From NCBI RefSeq assembly GCF_014653435.1, contig NZ_BNAO01000002.1:531101-595100 (forward strand): a DNA stretch of 64,000 nucleotides, read 5' to 3'. The stretch comes from Alishewanella longhuensis. GTDB taxonomy: Bacteria; Pseudomonadota; Gammaproteobacteria; Enterobacterales; Alteromonadaceae. The position numbers and the translations under genes were made by a program. Each line of letters starts with the position of its first letter. The stretch's first letter is position 1. This document shows positions 36,903-45,886 of this stretch, piece by piece. The notes under the pieces were generated by a model. The model was given only the letters and a program-made list of their open reading frames with translations. It was not told the origin of the DNA and made no database searches.

Positions 36903-36930
36903 CTAAAAAAGTGGTGAAATTCACCACTTC
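36903..36930 (-). terminator. Intrinsic terminator of dusA
   Basis: On the minus strand, AAGTGGTGAA pairs with TTCACCACTT around a one-base centre (an effective loop of three to five bases), and TTTTAG follows. It lies ten bases downstream of the dusA stop. The structure is strong and isolates dusA from the small membrane gene. Confidence 0.88.
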
Positions 36931-36939
36931 TTGGTCACA

Positions 36940-37926
36940 CTATTCTGCGGCGACTTCTGGGACTTTACTCAATGCCTGCAGCAATAAAGCAGGTGTCGCA
37001 CTGCTCAGATGGCCTTGTTCACTCAGCAATCTTCGCCATTGCCTCGCACCTGGCTGCCCCTGAAACAGTCCCAGCATATGCCGTGCTATATGCCAGAACC
37101 GGGCACCTTCTTGCATTTGCCGCTCTATATAGGGAATCATCTGCCGGACTACCTCATGTTCAGTAAGGGTTTGCGGTGCGTCACCGTACAACAGACTATC
37201 AACCTGACTAAGTAAATAAGGATTAGCATAAGCTTCCCGGCCAATCATCACGCCGTCCAGCTGTTGTAACTGCTCGGCAGCCTCAACCAGCGTTTTGATA
37301 CCGCCATTGATACTAATATCTAGTGCAGGAAAATCCTGCTTTAACTGATGCACCCGTTGATAATTAAGCGGCGGTATCTCCCTATTTTCTTTGGGACTCA
37401 AGCCTTTTAACCAGGCTTTTCGGGCGTGTACCACAAATTGCTGGCAACCTGCATCAGCAACCGTGGCGATAAAGTCTTGTAAAAAATAGTACTCGTCCGA
37501 ATCATCTATACCAATACGGGTTTTAACACTAACAGGAATATCGGTCGCGTCCTGCATTGCTTTTACGCAATCGGCCACCAAATGCGGATTGGCCATTAAG
37601 CAAGCACCAAACATGCCGTTTTGTACGCGATCAGACGGACAACCTACATTGATGTTAATAGCATCATAACCACGCTGTTCCGCTAATTTAGCGCAATGCG
37701 CCATTTCTGCCGGATGAGAGCCGCCAAGCTGCAAAACTACCGGGTGTTCCTCGGTATTAAATGCCAGATAATCGCCTTTACCGTGAATAATCGCACCCGT
37801 CGTAACCATCTCGGTATACAGCACCGCCCGCTTGGACATTAAACGATGAAAATAACGGCAATGCCGATCAGTCCAGTCGAGCATCGGGGCTACGGAAAAG
37901 CGTTGTGGCAGAATTTTCGTCTTCAA
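36940..37926 (-). CDS. dusA: tRNA-dihydrouridine synthase A
   Basis: FMN-dependent enzyme that reduces uridine 20 (and 20a) in the D-loop of tRNAs. The 328 residues start with [23 protein letters not shown]. The catalytic cysteine is in [19 protein letters not shown], and the [17 protein letters not shown] motif is specific to the DusA subfamily. It stands alone with its own terminator. The DUF2798 gene lies 22 bases upstream on the same strand. Confidence 0.95.
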   Translation of the reverse strand: MKTKILPQRFSVAPMLDWTDRHCRYFHRLMSKRAVLYTEMVTTGAIIHGKGDYLAFNTEEHPVVLQLGGSHPAEMAHCAKLAEQRGYDAININVGCPSDRVQNGMFGACLMANPHLVADCVKAMQDATDIPVSVKTRIGIDDSDEYYFLQDFIATVADAGCQQFVVHARKAWLKGLSPKENREIPPLNYQRVHQLKQDFPALDISINGGIKTLVEAAEQLQQLDGVMIGREAYANPYLLSQVDSLLYGDAPQTLTEHEVVRQMIPYIERQMQEGARFWHIARHMLGLFQGQPGARQWRRLLSEQGHLSSATPALLLQALSKVPEVAAE

Positions 37927-37948
37927 ACAATTTCTCTCAAATCTGTGT

Positions 37949-38215
37949 TCAGGAATGCACTAAATAGGCAGTTAACTTTTTGACTAAGGGCAACACCATT
38001 AACAAGGTAGGAAAAGCAATCAGCCAGGATAATGCCCAGGCAGAAAGCCAACCAATTAGCGTAAAGCCTTCTATACCCAGACCTTTTAGCGTACTGACAA
38101 AAGAAACGATAAACGTCATTAAAATAGACAGAAGCAAAGGCATTATCAGCCCTGCTGCTTTAGCTGGAAATTTTGGCATTACTGCAACCTGATCGTGAGC
38201 GGGAGTTTTCGCCAC
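37949..38215 (-). CDS. DUF2798 family small membrane protein
   Basis: An 88-residue protein with two hydrophobic helices, about 21-42 and 53-75, joined by [12 protein letters not shown], which fits DUF2798. No catalytic residues can be recognised and the function is unknown. It precedes dusA with a 22-base gap and may be cotranscribed with it. The 158-base gap to zur, transcribed the other way, holds no operator I can identify with confidence. Confidence 0.75.
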   Translation of the reverse strand: MAKTPAHDQVAVMPKFPAKAAGLIMPLLLSILMTFIVSFVSTLKGLGIEGFTLIGWLSAWALSWLIAFPTLLMVLPLVKKLTAYLVHS

Positions 38216-38373
38216 TGGCGGCGTTTTCAGCGGCTATTATACCCCAGACTAACTTAGAAATCAGCGCTTGTTCTATCAGTGCGCTAATTCGTGCCCGGTG
38301 TTAATGCATAGGCAGACATGGCGAAGCTTGGGCAATATGGTACACTGCTTTCAGAAGTGGCTGGAGAGTATAT

Positions 38374-38811
38374 ATGTCAACTGAAAGTTTAGTGTCACGG
38401 GCAAGGGCTATTTGTGAACAAAATGGCGCGCGCTTTACGGCTATCCGGGAAAAAGTGTTCCGGTTGATGGCAGAAAACCAAGGTGGTCAGGGTGCTTATG
38501 ATTTGCTGGAGCAACTCAAGCAAACCGAGCCTGCGGCCAAGCCGGCAACCATCTATCGCGCGTTAGAGTTTCTGACGGAACAAGGTTTTATTCATAAAAT
38601 AGAATCTAGCAATGCGTTTATGTTATGTCATCATTTTGAAAAGCATCATCCGGCACAGTTATTAATTTGTGATGCCTGCGGCAATGTAACCGAGTTGCAC
38701 TCTACTGCGCTGCATACCGAATTTAGTAAACAGGCAGCAGCACTGGGGTTTCATATCCACCATCAAACTATCGAAGCCAGAGGCAAGTGCCGGAATTGCA
38801 TTGGAAATTAA
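38374..38811 (+). CDS. zur: Zinc uptake regulator Zur (Fur family)
   Basis: Fur-family repressor of 145 residues that, with zinc bound, represses zinc uptake genes. The winged-helix half contains FTAIREKVFRLM and KPATIYRALEFLTEQGFIHKIES. The metal region shows CHHFEKHHPAQLLICDACGNV, and the structural zinc site is completed by C-terminal CRNC. The CHHFEKHH pattern and the early ARAICEQNGARFT stretch favour Zur over Fur. CTGGAGAG lies ahead of the ATG. No zinc transporter is nearby. Confidence 0.87.
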   Translation: MSTESLVSRARAICEQNGARFTAIREKVFRLMAENQGGQGAYDLLEQLKQTEPAAKPATIYRALEFLTEQGFIHKIESSNAFMLCHHFEKHHPAQLLICDACGNVTELHSTALHTEFSKQAAALGFHIHHQTIEARGKCRNCIGN

Positions 38812-38914
38812 GCGACATAAATGCTGATGTCTCTTGTATTAGCAACAAAAAACTTCTAGGCTTATCTAATATTGTCCCGAGAATCGCTGAATTTAAAACC
38901 CATAGGCATTTTAA

Positions 38915-39379
38915 ATGAATGTTGAATATATAAATCCTTTTTTATCGTCACTTGTCAACGTGTTATCAACTATGGCCAATACCAAGATTGTACCTGGTCA
39001 GCCACGAATTAAAAAAGATGAGGTCGCTCAAGGCGATGTTTCCGGCCTTATCGGTATGGTAGGGCCCACCATGAAAGGGTCGTTTTCAGTAAGCTTCGAC
39101 GAGTCTCTGGCTCTGGAAATCATGTTTCGCATGCTGGGCGAACGGCCAACTAAAATAAACCCCGATGTAACTGACATGGTGGGTGAAATTACGAATATGG
39201 TCACTGGTGGTGCTAAACGCATTTTGGGCGAAAAAGGTTACGACTTTACCATGGCAACACCCATTATTGTTTCAGGCAAAAGTCATACTATTACGCATAA
39301 ATGTGAAGGCCCAACAATTTTAATGCCGTTTACTTCAGACTTTGGCAAAGTGCATATTGAAGTAAGCTTTGACAAGTAA
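38915..39379 (+). CDS. CheX-like chemotaxis phosphatase
   Basis: A 154-residue CheC/CheX-family protein. The phosphatase signature ExxN appears in VGEITNMVTGGAKRIL (about residues 89-104), and KGSFSVSFDESLALEIMFRMLGE is typical of the fold. Family members dephosphorylate CheY-P. No other chemotaxis gene is nearby, so it is an orphan between zur and alr; it may act on another receiver protein. No clear Shine-Dalgarno is seen ahead of the ATG. Confidence 0.83.
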   Translation: MNVEYINPFLSSLVNVLSTMANTKIVPGQPRIKKDEVAQGDVSGLIGMVGPTMKGSFSVSFDESLALEIMFRMLGERPTKINPDVTDMVGEITNMVTGGAKRILGEKGYDFTMATPIIVSGKSHTITHKCEGPTILMPFTSDFGKVHIEVSFDK

Positions 39380-39427
39380 GGCTATACCTAGGAAAAATCT
39401 GGCGGCACCTAGCAGGCCGCCTGTTAC

Positions 39428-40504
39428 CTAAAGGTACTGATAATCCACTCTAGGCGTGATATTACATAGTAGCTCATAGGGAATGGTGCCAGAGGCAACC
39501 GCAATTCGTTCTATCGCCAATTCAGGTCCCCAGAGCACAGCTTCATCTCCTAACTTATCTTGCGCGTCAGGTCCCAAATCTACCGTAATCATATCCATTG
39601 AAACCCGGCCCGCTAAGCCGACTTCACGCCCATTCAACCATACGGGTGTGCCATTTCGGGCATGGCGAGGATAGCCGTCACCATAGCCCACAGCGATAAC
39701 ACCTAAGGTTGTTGCTTTATCGGCTTGCCACTGCCCGCCATAACCGACTCGCTCACCTCGCTGGACCTGACGTAACGCAATTAAACGACTACTTAAGCGC
39801 ATTACTGGCTGCAACTGGTGTTGCTGCCCAACTTGAGCGCTAAATGGCGAAATACCGTGCAATATGAGCCCGGGCCTGACCCACTCGGCATGACTGGCGG
39901 GCCATGCCAAAATAGCAGCAGAATTAGCTAAACTGCGTTGTTCTGCCTTGCCACTGATAAGCTGCTCAAACAAACTTAACTGGGCGTCAGTGCGGGTTGA
40001 GTCCAGCTCATCAGCACAACAAAAATGCGTCATCAGACGAATGCCCGGTAATACCGCAGAACATTGCCATAAGCGCCGGTAAAAAGCGCTAAACTGCGTG
40101 GGCTCTATTCCCAACCGATGCATACCGGTATCAATCTTTAACCAGACCTTAAGCTGTCCGTCTAGTGAGGTTTGTTCCAGAGCGTTGAGTTGCAGTTCGT
40201 TGTGGACAACCGTTTGTAGGTTATTGGCCAATAAAACTGGCAGCTCAGCCGCCTCATAAAATCCTTCCAGTAGCACTATCGGTTTAACAATACCTGCGGT
40301 TCGTAACGCTAAAGCCTCATCGATGCGGGCAACAGCAAAAGCATCGGCCTCTGTTAAGGCTTGTGCTACCCGCACTAAGCCATGGCCGTAGGCGTTAGCT
40401 TTTAGTACCGCCAGCACCTGACTGTTGGGTGCCAGCTCACGCACTCTCTGTAAATTATGCTGTAAAGCCGCCAGATTTATCTGCGCTACCGGCCGTCGGC
40501 TCAT
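39428..40504 (-). CDS. alr: Alanine racemase
   Basis: PLP enzyme interconverting L- and D-alanine for peptidoglycan. The 358 residues carry the PLP-lysine motif VLKANAYGHG near residue 33, the catalytic tyrosine and loop region near GYGGQW, and SMDMITVDLG. The ATG overlaps the dnaB stop by one base (TAATG), so it is translationally coupled to dnaB, the same dnaB-alr order as in E. coli. Confidence 0.96.
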   Translation of the reverse strand: MSRRPVAQINLAALQHNLQRVRELAPNSQVLAVLKANAYGHGLVRVAQALTEADAFAVARIDEALALRTAGIVKPIVLLEGFYEAAELPVLLANNLQTVVHNELQLNALEQTSLDGQLKVWLKIDTGMHRLGIEPTQFSAFYRRLWQCSAVLPGIRLMTHFCCADELDSTRTDAQLSLFEQLISGKAEQRSLANSAAILAWPASHAEWVRPGLILHGISPFSAQVGQQHQLQPVMRLSSRLIALRQVQRGERVGYGGQWQADKATTLGVIAVGYGDGYPRHARNGTPVWLNGREVGLAGRVSMDMITVDLGPDAQDKLGDEAVLWGPELAIERIAVASGTIPYELLCNITPRVDYQYL

Positions 40505-41889
40505 TAATACTCATCCTCAAAACGGGCACTGCCAGCATAGTTATCAAAACGGGAAAAATGACCGTGGAAAGTTAAACGAATTTTGCCAATAGGGCCATTC
40601 CGCTGCTTACCGATAATAATCTCGGCTAAGCCTTTATCTTGGCTATCATCGTTATAGACCTCATCCCGATAGATAAACATAATGAGGTCAGCATCCTGTT
40701 CAATAGAACCAGACTCCCGTAAATCGGAGTTAACCGGCCTTTTATCAGCCCGTTGCTCCAAGGAGCGGTTAAGCTGTGACAGCGCAATAACCGGAACCTT
40801 GAGTTCTTTTGCCAAGGCTTTTAATGAACGGGATATTTCAGCAATTTCCAAGGTACGGTTTTCACTTAAGCCCGGTACTGTCATCAGCTGTAAGTAGTCG
40901 ACCATAATCATACTTAAACCGCCATGCTCCCGCGCCACCCGGCGCGCTCGTGAGCGCACTTCGGTAGGCGTTAAACCTGACGCATCATCGATATACATTT
41001 TGCCTTTGGTGTTAAGTAGTTCGATAGCAGACGATAAACGCGCCCAATCTTCATCTTCCAGTTGCCCGGTACGTACCTTGGTCTGGTTGATACGGCCCAA
41101 GGATGCCAGCATCCGCATCATAATTTGGTCTGAAGGCATCTCTAAACTGAAAATAAGTACCGGTTTATCGCTGGTAATGGCCGCATGTTCGGCCAGGTTC
41201 ATGGCAAAGGTGGTTTTACCCATGGAAGGGCGCGCAGCAACGATAATTAAATCTGAAGGTTGTAAACCGTTGGTCATCTTATCCAGATCGACATAGCCAG
41301 TAGACAGCCCTGTGATGCCATTTTGCGGTGAACGATACAGCGCATCAATCTTATCAATGGTTTTGGCCAGAATATTATTAATCGGCTCCGGGCCTTCATT
41401 GGCGTTAGCGCGCTGCTCGGCAATTTTAAAGACCTTGGTTTCGGCAAAGTCTAACAGCTCGGCGCTGGTACGGCCCTGGGTATCATAACCGGCATCGGCA
41501 ATATCATGAGCTACTGCAATCATATCGCGCACTACGGCGCGCTCCCGTACTATTTCAGCGTAAGCTAAAATATTGGCAGCACTCGGGGTGTTTTTGGCAA
41601 TTTCGCCAAGATAAGCAAAGCCACCTATATCCTCTAACTGCTGGTTAGCTTCTAAAGACTCAGATACGGTAATTAAATCTATCGGTTGATTTGACTCAGC
41701 TAAGCGCAGCATGGCGCTAAAAATAAAACGGTGTGAGCGCAAATAGAAGTCTTGCTCTACCACCTTCTCGGATACCCGATCCCAGGCTTCATTATCCAAC
41801 ATCAGGCCGCCCAGCACAGATTGCTCTGCCTCAATAGAATGCGGCGGCATCTTAATGGCTGCGACCTGCTTATCTTTTACGTTACTCAT
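40504..41889 (-). CDS. dnaB: Replicative DNA helicase DnaB
   Basis: Hexameric 5'-3' helicase at the replication fork. The 461 residues show the N-terminal primase-interaction domain (MPPHSIEAEQSVLGGLMLD), Walker A RPSMGKTTFAMN, Walker B-like MIMVDYLQLM, and the LSQLNRSLEQRADKRP region with the arginine finger nearby. There is no intein. It lies downstream of the rpsF-rplI operon but is separated from it by a terminator. Confidence 0.97.
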   Translation of the reverse strand: MSNVKDKQVAAIKMPPHSIEAEQSVLGGLMLDNEAWDRVSEKVVEQDFYLRSHRFIFSAMLRLAESNQPIDLITVSESLEANQQLEDIGGFAYLGEIAKNTPSAANILAYAEIVRERAVVRDMIAVAHDIADAGYDTQGRTSAELLDFAETKVFKIAEQRANANEGPEPINNILAKTIDKIDALYRSPQNGITGLSTGYVDLDKMTNGLQPSDLIIVAARPSMGKTTFAMNLAEHAAITSDKPVLIFSLEMPSDQIMMRMLASLGRINQTKVRTGQLEDEDWARLSSAIELLNTKGKMYIDDASGLTPTEVRSRARRVAREHGGLSMIMVDYLQLMTVPGLSENRTLEIAEISRSLKALAKELKVPVIALSQLNRSLEQRADKRPVNSDLRESGSIEQDADLIMFIYRDEVYNDDSQDKGLAEIIIGKQRNGPIGKIRLTFHGHFSRFDNYAGSARFEDEY

Positions 41890-42039
41890 AGGGTTTTAAA
41901 CTGCCGAAGGGAAAGGACCAATTTTGACTGATATGCTACCCTGCAGCGCGCAGAAGTCCAAGCAAAGTCTTAAAATATCTTAGTAGAATAAAGCTGTATT
42001 GCGGATGAATAAAAAAGGGAGGGAGTAAAATAACGTTGA

Positions 42040-42070
42040 AGAAAGCACACTGCCACCAGGCAGTGTGCTT
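42040..42070 (-). terminator. Intrinsic terminator after rplI
   Basis: AAGCACACTGCC (42043-42054) pairs perfectly with GGCAGTGTGCTT (42059-42070) around ACCA. On the minus strand it is followed by TTTCTT. It begins six bases after the rplI stop and ends the ribosomal-protein operon ahead of dnaB. The rest of the gap, 41890-42039, probably holds the dnaB promoter, but no convincing pair of hexamers stands out. Confidence 0.88.
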
Positions 42071-42076
42071 AATGCC

Positions 42077-42529
42077 TTAGGCTTCAGCAATAACAACCAC
42101 TTTGATGGTTGCGATAACTTCAGCGTGTAACTGCAGATCGATTTCGAACTCGCCAGTTTCACGTAAGGTACCGTTTGGTAACTTAACTTCAGCTTTTGAA
42201 ACCGCTACACCGGCTTCGGTGATCGCATCAGCGATATCACGTGTACCGATAGAACCGAACAGACGGCCTTCGTCACCTGCTTTAGAAGCGATAGTCACTT
42301 CTGCCAGCTCAGCAACTTTAGCAGCACGCTCGTTAGCAGCAGCTAAATCAGCAGCCAATTTGGCTTCTAATTCAGCGCGACGGGCTTCGAATTTTTCAAT
42401 GTTAACTTTGGTAGCTGGAACTGCTTTACCTTGTGGGAATAAGAAGTTACGTGCATAACCAGACTTAACAGTTACATTGTCACCTAAACCACCAAGGTTA
42501 GCGACTTTGTCTAACAGAATAATTTGCAT
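42077..42529 (-). CDS. rplI: 50S ribosomal protein L9
   Basis: Large-subunit protein of 150 residues with the typical two-lobed form. The rRNA-binding N-terminal domain reads [30 protein letters not shown], a long alanine- and lysine-rich connecting helix follows (about 45-75), and the C-terminal lobe starts near [17 protein letters not shown]. It is the last gene of the rpsF-priB-rpsR-rplI operon. Confidence 0.98.
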   Translation of the reverse strand: MQIILLDKVANLGGLGDNVTVKSGYARNFLFPQGKAVPATKVNIEKFEARRAELEAKLAADLAAANERAAKVAELAEVTIASKAGDEGRLFGSIGTRDIADAITEAGVAVSKAEVKLPNGTLRETGEFEIDLQLHAEVIATIKVVVIAEA

Positions 42530-42547
42530 TGCCTATACCCCTCTGTA

Positions 42548-42775
42548 TTAGCTGTGTGAGTCGCTGTATGGTAACAGAGCCAAGTAGCGAGCGCGTTTGA
42601 TGGCGCGAGCTAACTGACGCTGATATTTAGCGCTAGTGCCAGTAATACGGCTTGGTACGATTTTGCCACTTTCTGTAACGTAGTTTTTCAGAACGGCGGT
42701 GTCTTTGTAATCAATCTCTACAGTGCCTTCTGCAGAAAAACGGCAGAATTTACGGCGACGGAAAAAACGTGACAT
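42548..42775 (-). CDS. rpsR: 30S ribosomal protein S18
   Basis: Small-subunit protein of 75 residues, same length as E. coli S18. It shows the conserved [12 protein letters not shown] start, [25 protein letters not shown], and the basic C-terminal region [21 protein letters not shown]. It pairs with S6 on the ribosome and, in the family, with the rpsF leader RNA. It lies between priB and rplI. Confidence 0.98.
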   Translation of the reverse strand: MSRFFRRRKFCRFSAEGTVEIDYKDTAVLKNYVTESGKIVPSRITGTSAKYQRQLARAIKRARYLALLPYSDSHS

Positions 42776-42786
42776 TTGTCTGTCTC

Positions 42787-43098
42787 CTAACTTAATTGTT
42801 CAATCTGTTGCGCATGCAGCACCAGTTTTGCCTGACCACTGCCGCTCTGGTGCCGGTTTAAAAAACCACCTACCCGAACGTTATTGCCCAACGTCAAATG
42901 CTGAGCTTGTTGGTGTAACACTGTGCCACTTAATACCACTTGCATCCGCACATAAGCCTGACGGTTAAAGCCAGCCTCTTGTTGCATGCTACGATGTTCC
43001 AAGGTTAACACAGTGTGCGGGATACCCGCCGGACTTTCACTGCGTTCAGGGTGCCGACAAAGGGCGCCACTAAGCACAAGGTAATTGTCCATCAACAA
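42787..43098 (-). CDS. priB: Primosomal replication protein N
   Basis: A 103-residue OB-fold single-stranded-DNA-binding protein that links PriA to DnaT at restarting forks. The position between rpsF and rpsR is diagnostic. The [25 protein letters not shown] start matches PriB. It overlaps neither neighbour; gaps are 1 base to rpsF and 11 to rpsR. Confidence 0.94.
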   Translation of the reverse strand: MLMDNYLVLSGALCRHPERSESPAGIPHTVLTLEHRSMQQEAGFNRQAYVRMQVVLSGTVLHQQAQHLTLGNNVRVGGFLNRHQSGSGQAKLVLHAQQIEQLS

Positions 43099-43099
43099 C

Positions 43100-43477
43100 T
43101 TACTCGTCGTGTGCTACTTGCTCTTCAGTGTCACGAGGAGCACGTTCACGACGCTCATCACGTACCTTAGCCATTGGTGATGGCTCAACTACGGCACCAT
43201 TAGTGCGCATAATCAGGTTACGTAATACCGCATCGTTGTAGCGGAAGTTAGTTTCCAGCTCATCGATCACGTTCTGTGGGGCTTCCACGTTTAACAACAC
43301 ATAGTGTGCTTTGTGCAGCTTTTGGATTGGGTAAGCCAGTTGACGACGGCCCCAATCTTCTAAACGGTGGATAGTACCGCCAGCTTCTTTGATCGCGCCA
43401 GTGTAACGCTCGATCATACCAGGCACTTGTTCACTCTGATCTGGGTGAACCATAAAAACGATTTCGTAATGACGCAT
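43100..43477 (-). CDS. rpsF: 30S ribosomal protein S6
   Basis: Small-subunit protein of 125 residues. [51 protein letters not shown] and [14 protein letters not shown] are classical S6 blocks, followed by a charged C-terminal tail ([15 protein letters not shown]) like that glutamylated in E. coli. AAGGAG lies five to eight bases upstream of the ATG, inside a predicted S6:S18-binding hairpin. Confidence 0.98.
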   Translation of the reverse strand: MRHYEIVFMVHPDQSEQVPGMIERYTGAIKEAGGTIHRLEDWGRRQLAYPIQKLHKAHYVLLNVEAPQNVIDELETNFRYNDAVLRNLIMRTNGAVVEPSPMAKVRDERRERAPRDTEEQVAHDE

Positions 43478-43480
43478 TGT

Positions 43481-43513
43481 AGCTCCTTACGGTTAGTAAG
43501 CCTCGGGAGAGCT
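43481..43513 (-). promoter_or_regulatory. S6:S18-type autoregulatory leader hairpin of rpsF
   Basis: On the minus strand, AGCTC then an eight-base bulge TCCCGAGG then CTTAC forms the 5' side, TAACC is the loop, and GTAAG followed directly by GAGCT forms the 3' side. The 3' side contains the Shine-Dalgarno AAGGAG, so folding hides the ribosome-binding site. The unpaired CCG in the bulge fits the conserved feature described for S6:S18 leader motifs in many bacteria. Binding of the S6:S18 complex would repress the operon. The pairing is seen; the function is inferred from the known motif. Confidence 0.65.
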
Positions 43514-43567
43514 CGGCCGGGTTCTCATAAAGGCAAGGAACGTGAAGTATATGGCCGAAGGTCGCAT

Positions 43568-43596
43568 ATTTTACGGAGTTAGCGGGTAAATAACAA
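43568..43596 (-). promoter_or_regulatory. Predicted promoter of the rpsF operon
   Basis: On the minus strand, TTGTTA (43591-43596; 4/6) and TAAAAT (43568-43573; 5/6) are spaced by 17 bases. Transcription would begin about 80 bases before the rpsF ATG, so the leader hairpin would be included. The remaining sequence up to 43684 shows no gene. Confidence 0.6.
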
Positions 43597-43684
43597 GCAA
43601 AGAAATAAAGAAAGGCAAAAAGATAGGGATATCCCGAAGTGACCTCGAAATTCGTCTTTAACAGCGTCTTGCAATCACTTGAAG

Positions 43685-43722
43685 ATAAGGCAGGCAACCC
43701 GCTACTTGGTTACCTGCCTTAA
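43685..43722 (-). terminator. Terminator after the lipoprotein-S41 operon
   Basis: AAGGCAGG (43687-43694) pairs with CCTGCCTT (43713-43720), and a further AACC/GGTT pairing extends the stem past a mismatch. It lies 13 bases downstream of the lipoprotein stop. The T-tract on the minus strand is short (ATCTT). Confidence 0.65.
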
Positions 43723-43734
43723 TCAAGCGCAGTT

Positions 43735-44115
43735 TTAGCTGGAGCTCGCCAGAGCGCGGCAAGCTGTATTTGTTAACTTTACACTTTTACCCGAGCCAGG
43801 ATGCTGCAACACGCAGTTACCTTGCACTTTTACCAGCGTAAAACGGTAAGAAGGCAGCGAATGCCGACCATCAAGTGGCAGTCCTCTAGCATCGACTGGC
43901 ATACGTTGATCGATAAATAGTTCGCTTTGTACCATTAACACATTATCCGCCAGCGGTACTTGCGTACCGCCAACAATCTCCAGCACAAAGCGCTCTATCT
44001 GCTGCTTTACATCACCATCAACTTTAGTCAGTACTGCAGGCTCAGCTGCAGTACTTAATTGACAGCCAGACAGCATAGCGGTAACCAATACCATAATGCC
44101 TATTTGCTGTTTCAC
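43735..44115 (-). CDS. Small predicted lipoprotein coupled to an S41 protease
   Basis: A 126-residue protein with a lipoprotein signal: hydrophobic stretch then lipobox LSGC, so the mature protein starts at Cys18. The rest is a small soluble domain with two more cysteines (GNCVLQHP and NTACRAL) that may form a disulfide. I recognise no family. Its ATG overlaps the stop of the S41 protease gene as ATGA, so the two are translated together and likely act together in the periplasm or at the outer membrane. Confidence 0.7.
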   Translation of the reverse strand: MKQQIGIMVLVTAMLSGCQLSTAAEPAVLTKVDGDVKQQIERFVLEIVGGTQVPLADNVLMVQSELFIDQRMPVDARGLPLDGRHSLPSYRFTLVKVQGNCVLQHPGSGKSVKLTNTACRALASSS

Positions 44116-45773
44116 TGTGCACCTTCTACAGGTTTAATTTCTGTAACTAATTTGCTGTTAAACAAAATATCCTGATAGCGAGGGTCAAGTAAACGCATTT
44201 GACCTTCGGCATTAGCATCAATCCGGCTTGCAACGTTTGGTAATACAAAACCGCCCGCACCAGCTGAAGCATTGGAAACTGACGGACAACTGCCGTTTTG
44301 CGCATAGTAAATAGCCGCACTTAATAAACGCTCATTAGGATCGCCCAATTGCTGGCTAAAATCATCTGGCAGCGGGCAGCCTTTTACGTCAGCCGCGAAT
44401 ACCGGATTAGAGGTTGGAACGAAGCCATCTGAATACTCACCAAAACCTTTAGCATTTACCCCGGTGAATTGTACAGTAAAATAAGTGGTACCACAGTTAT
44501 CGGTAGGATAGAAACCATAAGGCTTACCACAGGTTTGACCACCAACTAAAATGACCTCGACATCAATACCACGTAATGCATTAACAAAGGCCTCACTGGC
44601 AGAACAGGTATTTGCCGTGCTAAGAATAAATACCCTGCTCAAATTTAGCGAAGGTAAATTATTCGAGCCAAAGTTACCTGTTTCATAATTGATTTCTCTG
44701 GAGTAAAACGGAATAGGTGATAATAGGGTGTTGGTAACAGGATTACGGTTTGGATGCTTATCATTAAAGATAGTACGTTCAAAGAAACGATCTTGAATAA
44801 TATTTGGCCCTGTTACCATGTAACCTAATTGCGAGGCTAAAGCTAATAAACCACCGCCGTTATAACGCAAATCAATCACTAACTCGTTGATATTTTCATC
44901 AGCAAACTGATTCACTGCACTGATTAATTGTGGCTGAGCTAAAGCGATATGGCTATTAAACTGCATATAGCCCACTTTACCCACATCCGTACTCAACACT
45001 TTAACATTTTGTACTGGTGAAGAAGAAACATTAGCAGACGCCATGGTCACTTCTTTGCGCTGACCACTTACCGATTCAAACACAAAGTTAAAGCTTTGAC
45101 CGGTAGCCGATGGGAATAGCGCGTTATTTAGTAAGTTTACACCCACTTCAGTATTATCATTTACAAAGTCTACACCATTAATACTTAATAGCCGATCACC
45201 GCGTACTAAACCTGCGGTAGCCGCTGGCGATACAGGCTCAGTATAAGCAATAGTTAACGACCGTGGCGGTGTATTACGGCCAAAAGACCAACGAATACCA
45301 TAACCTGCAGACACACCAGCTTGGGTGCTTTGCTGATATTGCGCAGTATTTTCAGAGAAGTGGAAGTTATCTTTGGCATTACCCGAATCGGTTAATTGTG
45401 TAGTTTTTAACTGATCAAAAAAAGCCAGTACACTAAAGTTTGCCGGATTATTATCTGGCACTTCGCTATACCAAAGATAAGTATTATTTGTCCAGGAACG
45501 CAGCCACATTTTCTCATGCATGCTAGTCCCCGCACGATCTGGATAAGGTTGTCTGGTAAAAGGATCAACCCCGGTGCGGGGCACCTGACAGAAATTTTTT
45601 AAGGTGCCTTCTGCAGGAAATTGCCCTGCAACCCAGGTTGGTGCAGTAATAGTGTTACCGCCGCCACCGCCGGAACCTCCTGTAGTGGAGCCACCGCTAG
45701 AGCCGCCACCACAAGCCGTAAGTGATAATGCTGACATCGTCAGCAGTGTTGTTACAAAACCTTTGCGAACCAT
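44112..45773 (-). CDS. S41-family (C-terminal processing-like) peptidase, lipoprotein
   Basis: A 553-residue protein with lipobox LTAC (Cys21) followed by a Gly/Ser-rich linker, a PDZ-like region (about 165-240, with VRGDRLLSINGVDF), and an S41 peptidase domain. LVIDLRYNGGG is at 298-307, the catalytic serine region TCSASEAF at 389-396, and Lys417 lies in GGQTCGKPYG. Cysteines next to both the serine and the lysine are unusual and may form a disulfide. GGAG lies seven bases before the ATG. Substrate unknown. A second relative is at 49833. Confidence 0.87.
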   Translation of the reverse strand: MVRKGFVTTLLTMSALSLTACGGGSSGGSTTGGSGGGGGNTITAPTWVAGQFPAEGTLKNFCQVPRTGVDPFTRQPYPDRAGTSMHEKMWLRSWTNNTYLWYSEVPDNNPANFSVLAFFDQLKTTQLTDSGNAKDNFHFSENTAQYQQSTQAGVSAGYGIRWSFGRNTPPRSLTIAYTEPVSPAATAGLVRGDRLLSINGVDFVNDNTEVGVNLLNNALFPSATGQSFNFVFESVSGQRKEVTMASANVSSSPVQNVKVLSTDVGKVGYMQFNSHIALAQPQLISAVNQFADENINELVIDLRYNGGGLLALASQLGYMVTGPNIIQDRFFERTIFNDKHPNRNPVTNTLLSPIPFYSREINYETGNFGSNNLPSLNLSRVFILSTANTCSASEAFVNALRGIDVEVILVGGQTCGKPYGFYPTDNCGTTYFTVQFTGVNAKGFGEYSDGFVPTSNPVFAADVKGCPLPDDFSQQLGDPNERLLSAAIYYAQNGSCPSVSNASAGAGGFVLPNVASRIDANAEGQMRLLDPRYQDILFNSKLVTEIKPVEGAQ

Positions 45774-45886
45774 AAGTTTACTCCGTTATATTCCCAGCAT
45801 TATTAAAGTCTTACTGACCTTAGCAACATCACATATTGCAAAACGCCAAATTAAGCTTATTTTTTTCACTCGAAATTAACATAGAT

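Noticed and set aside
36718..36927. A 69-codon minus-strand frame between dusA and the small membrane gene
   Set aside because: Its 5' end lies in the dusA terminator and it overlaps the small membrane gene in another frame; no Shine-Dalgarno.
43431..43697. An 88-codon minus-strand frame upstream of rpsF
   Set aside because: It runs through the predicted rpsF promoter and leader hairpin and into rpsF in a different frame; no family resemblance.
45604..45879. A proline-rich 91-codon plus-strand frame
   Set aside because: It is the antisense of the Gly/Ser linker of the S41 lipoprotein; the proline run is a by-product of glycine codons.
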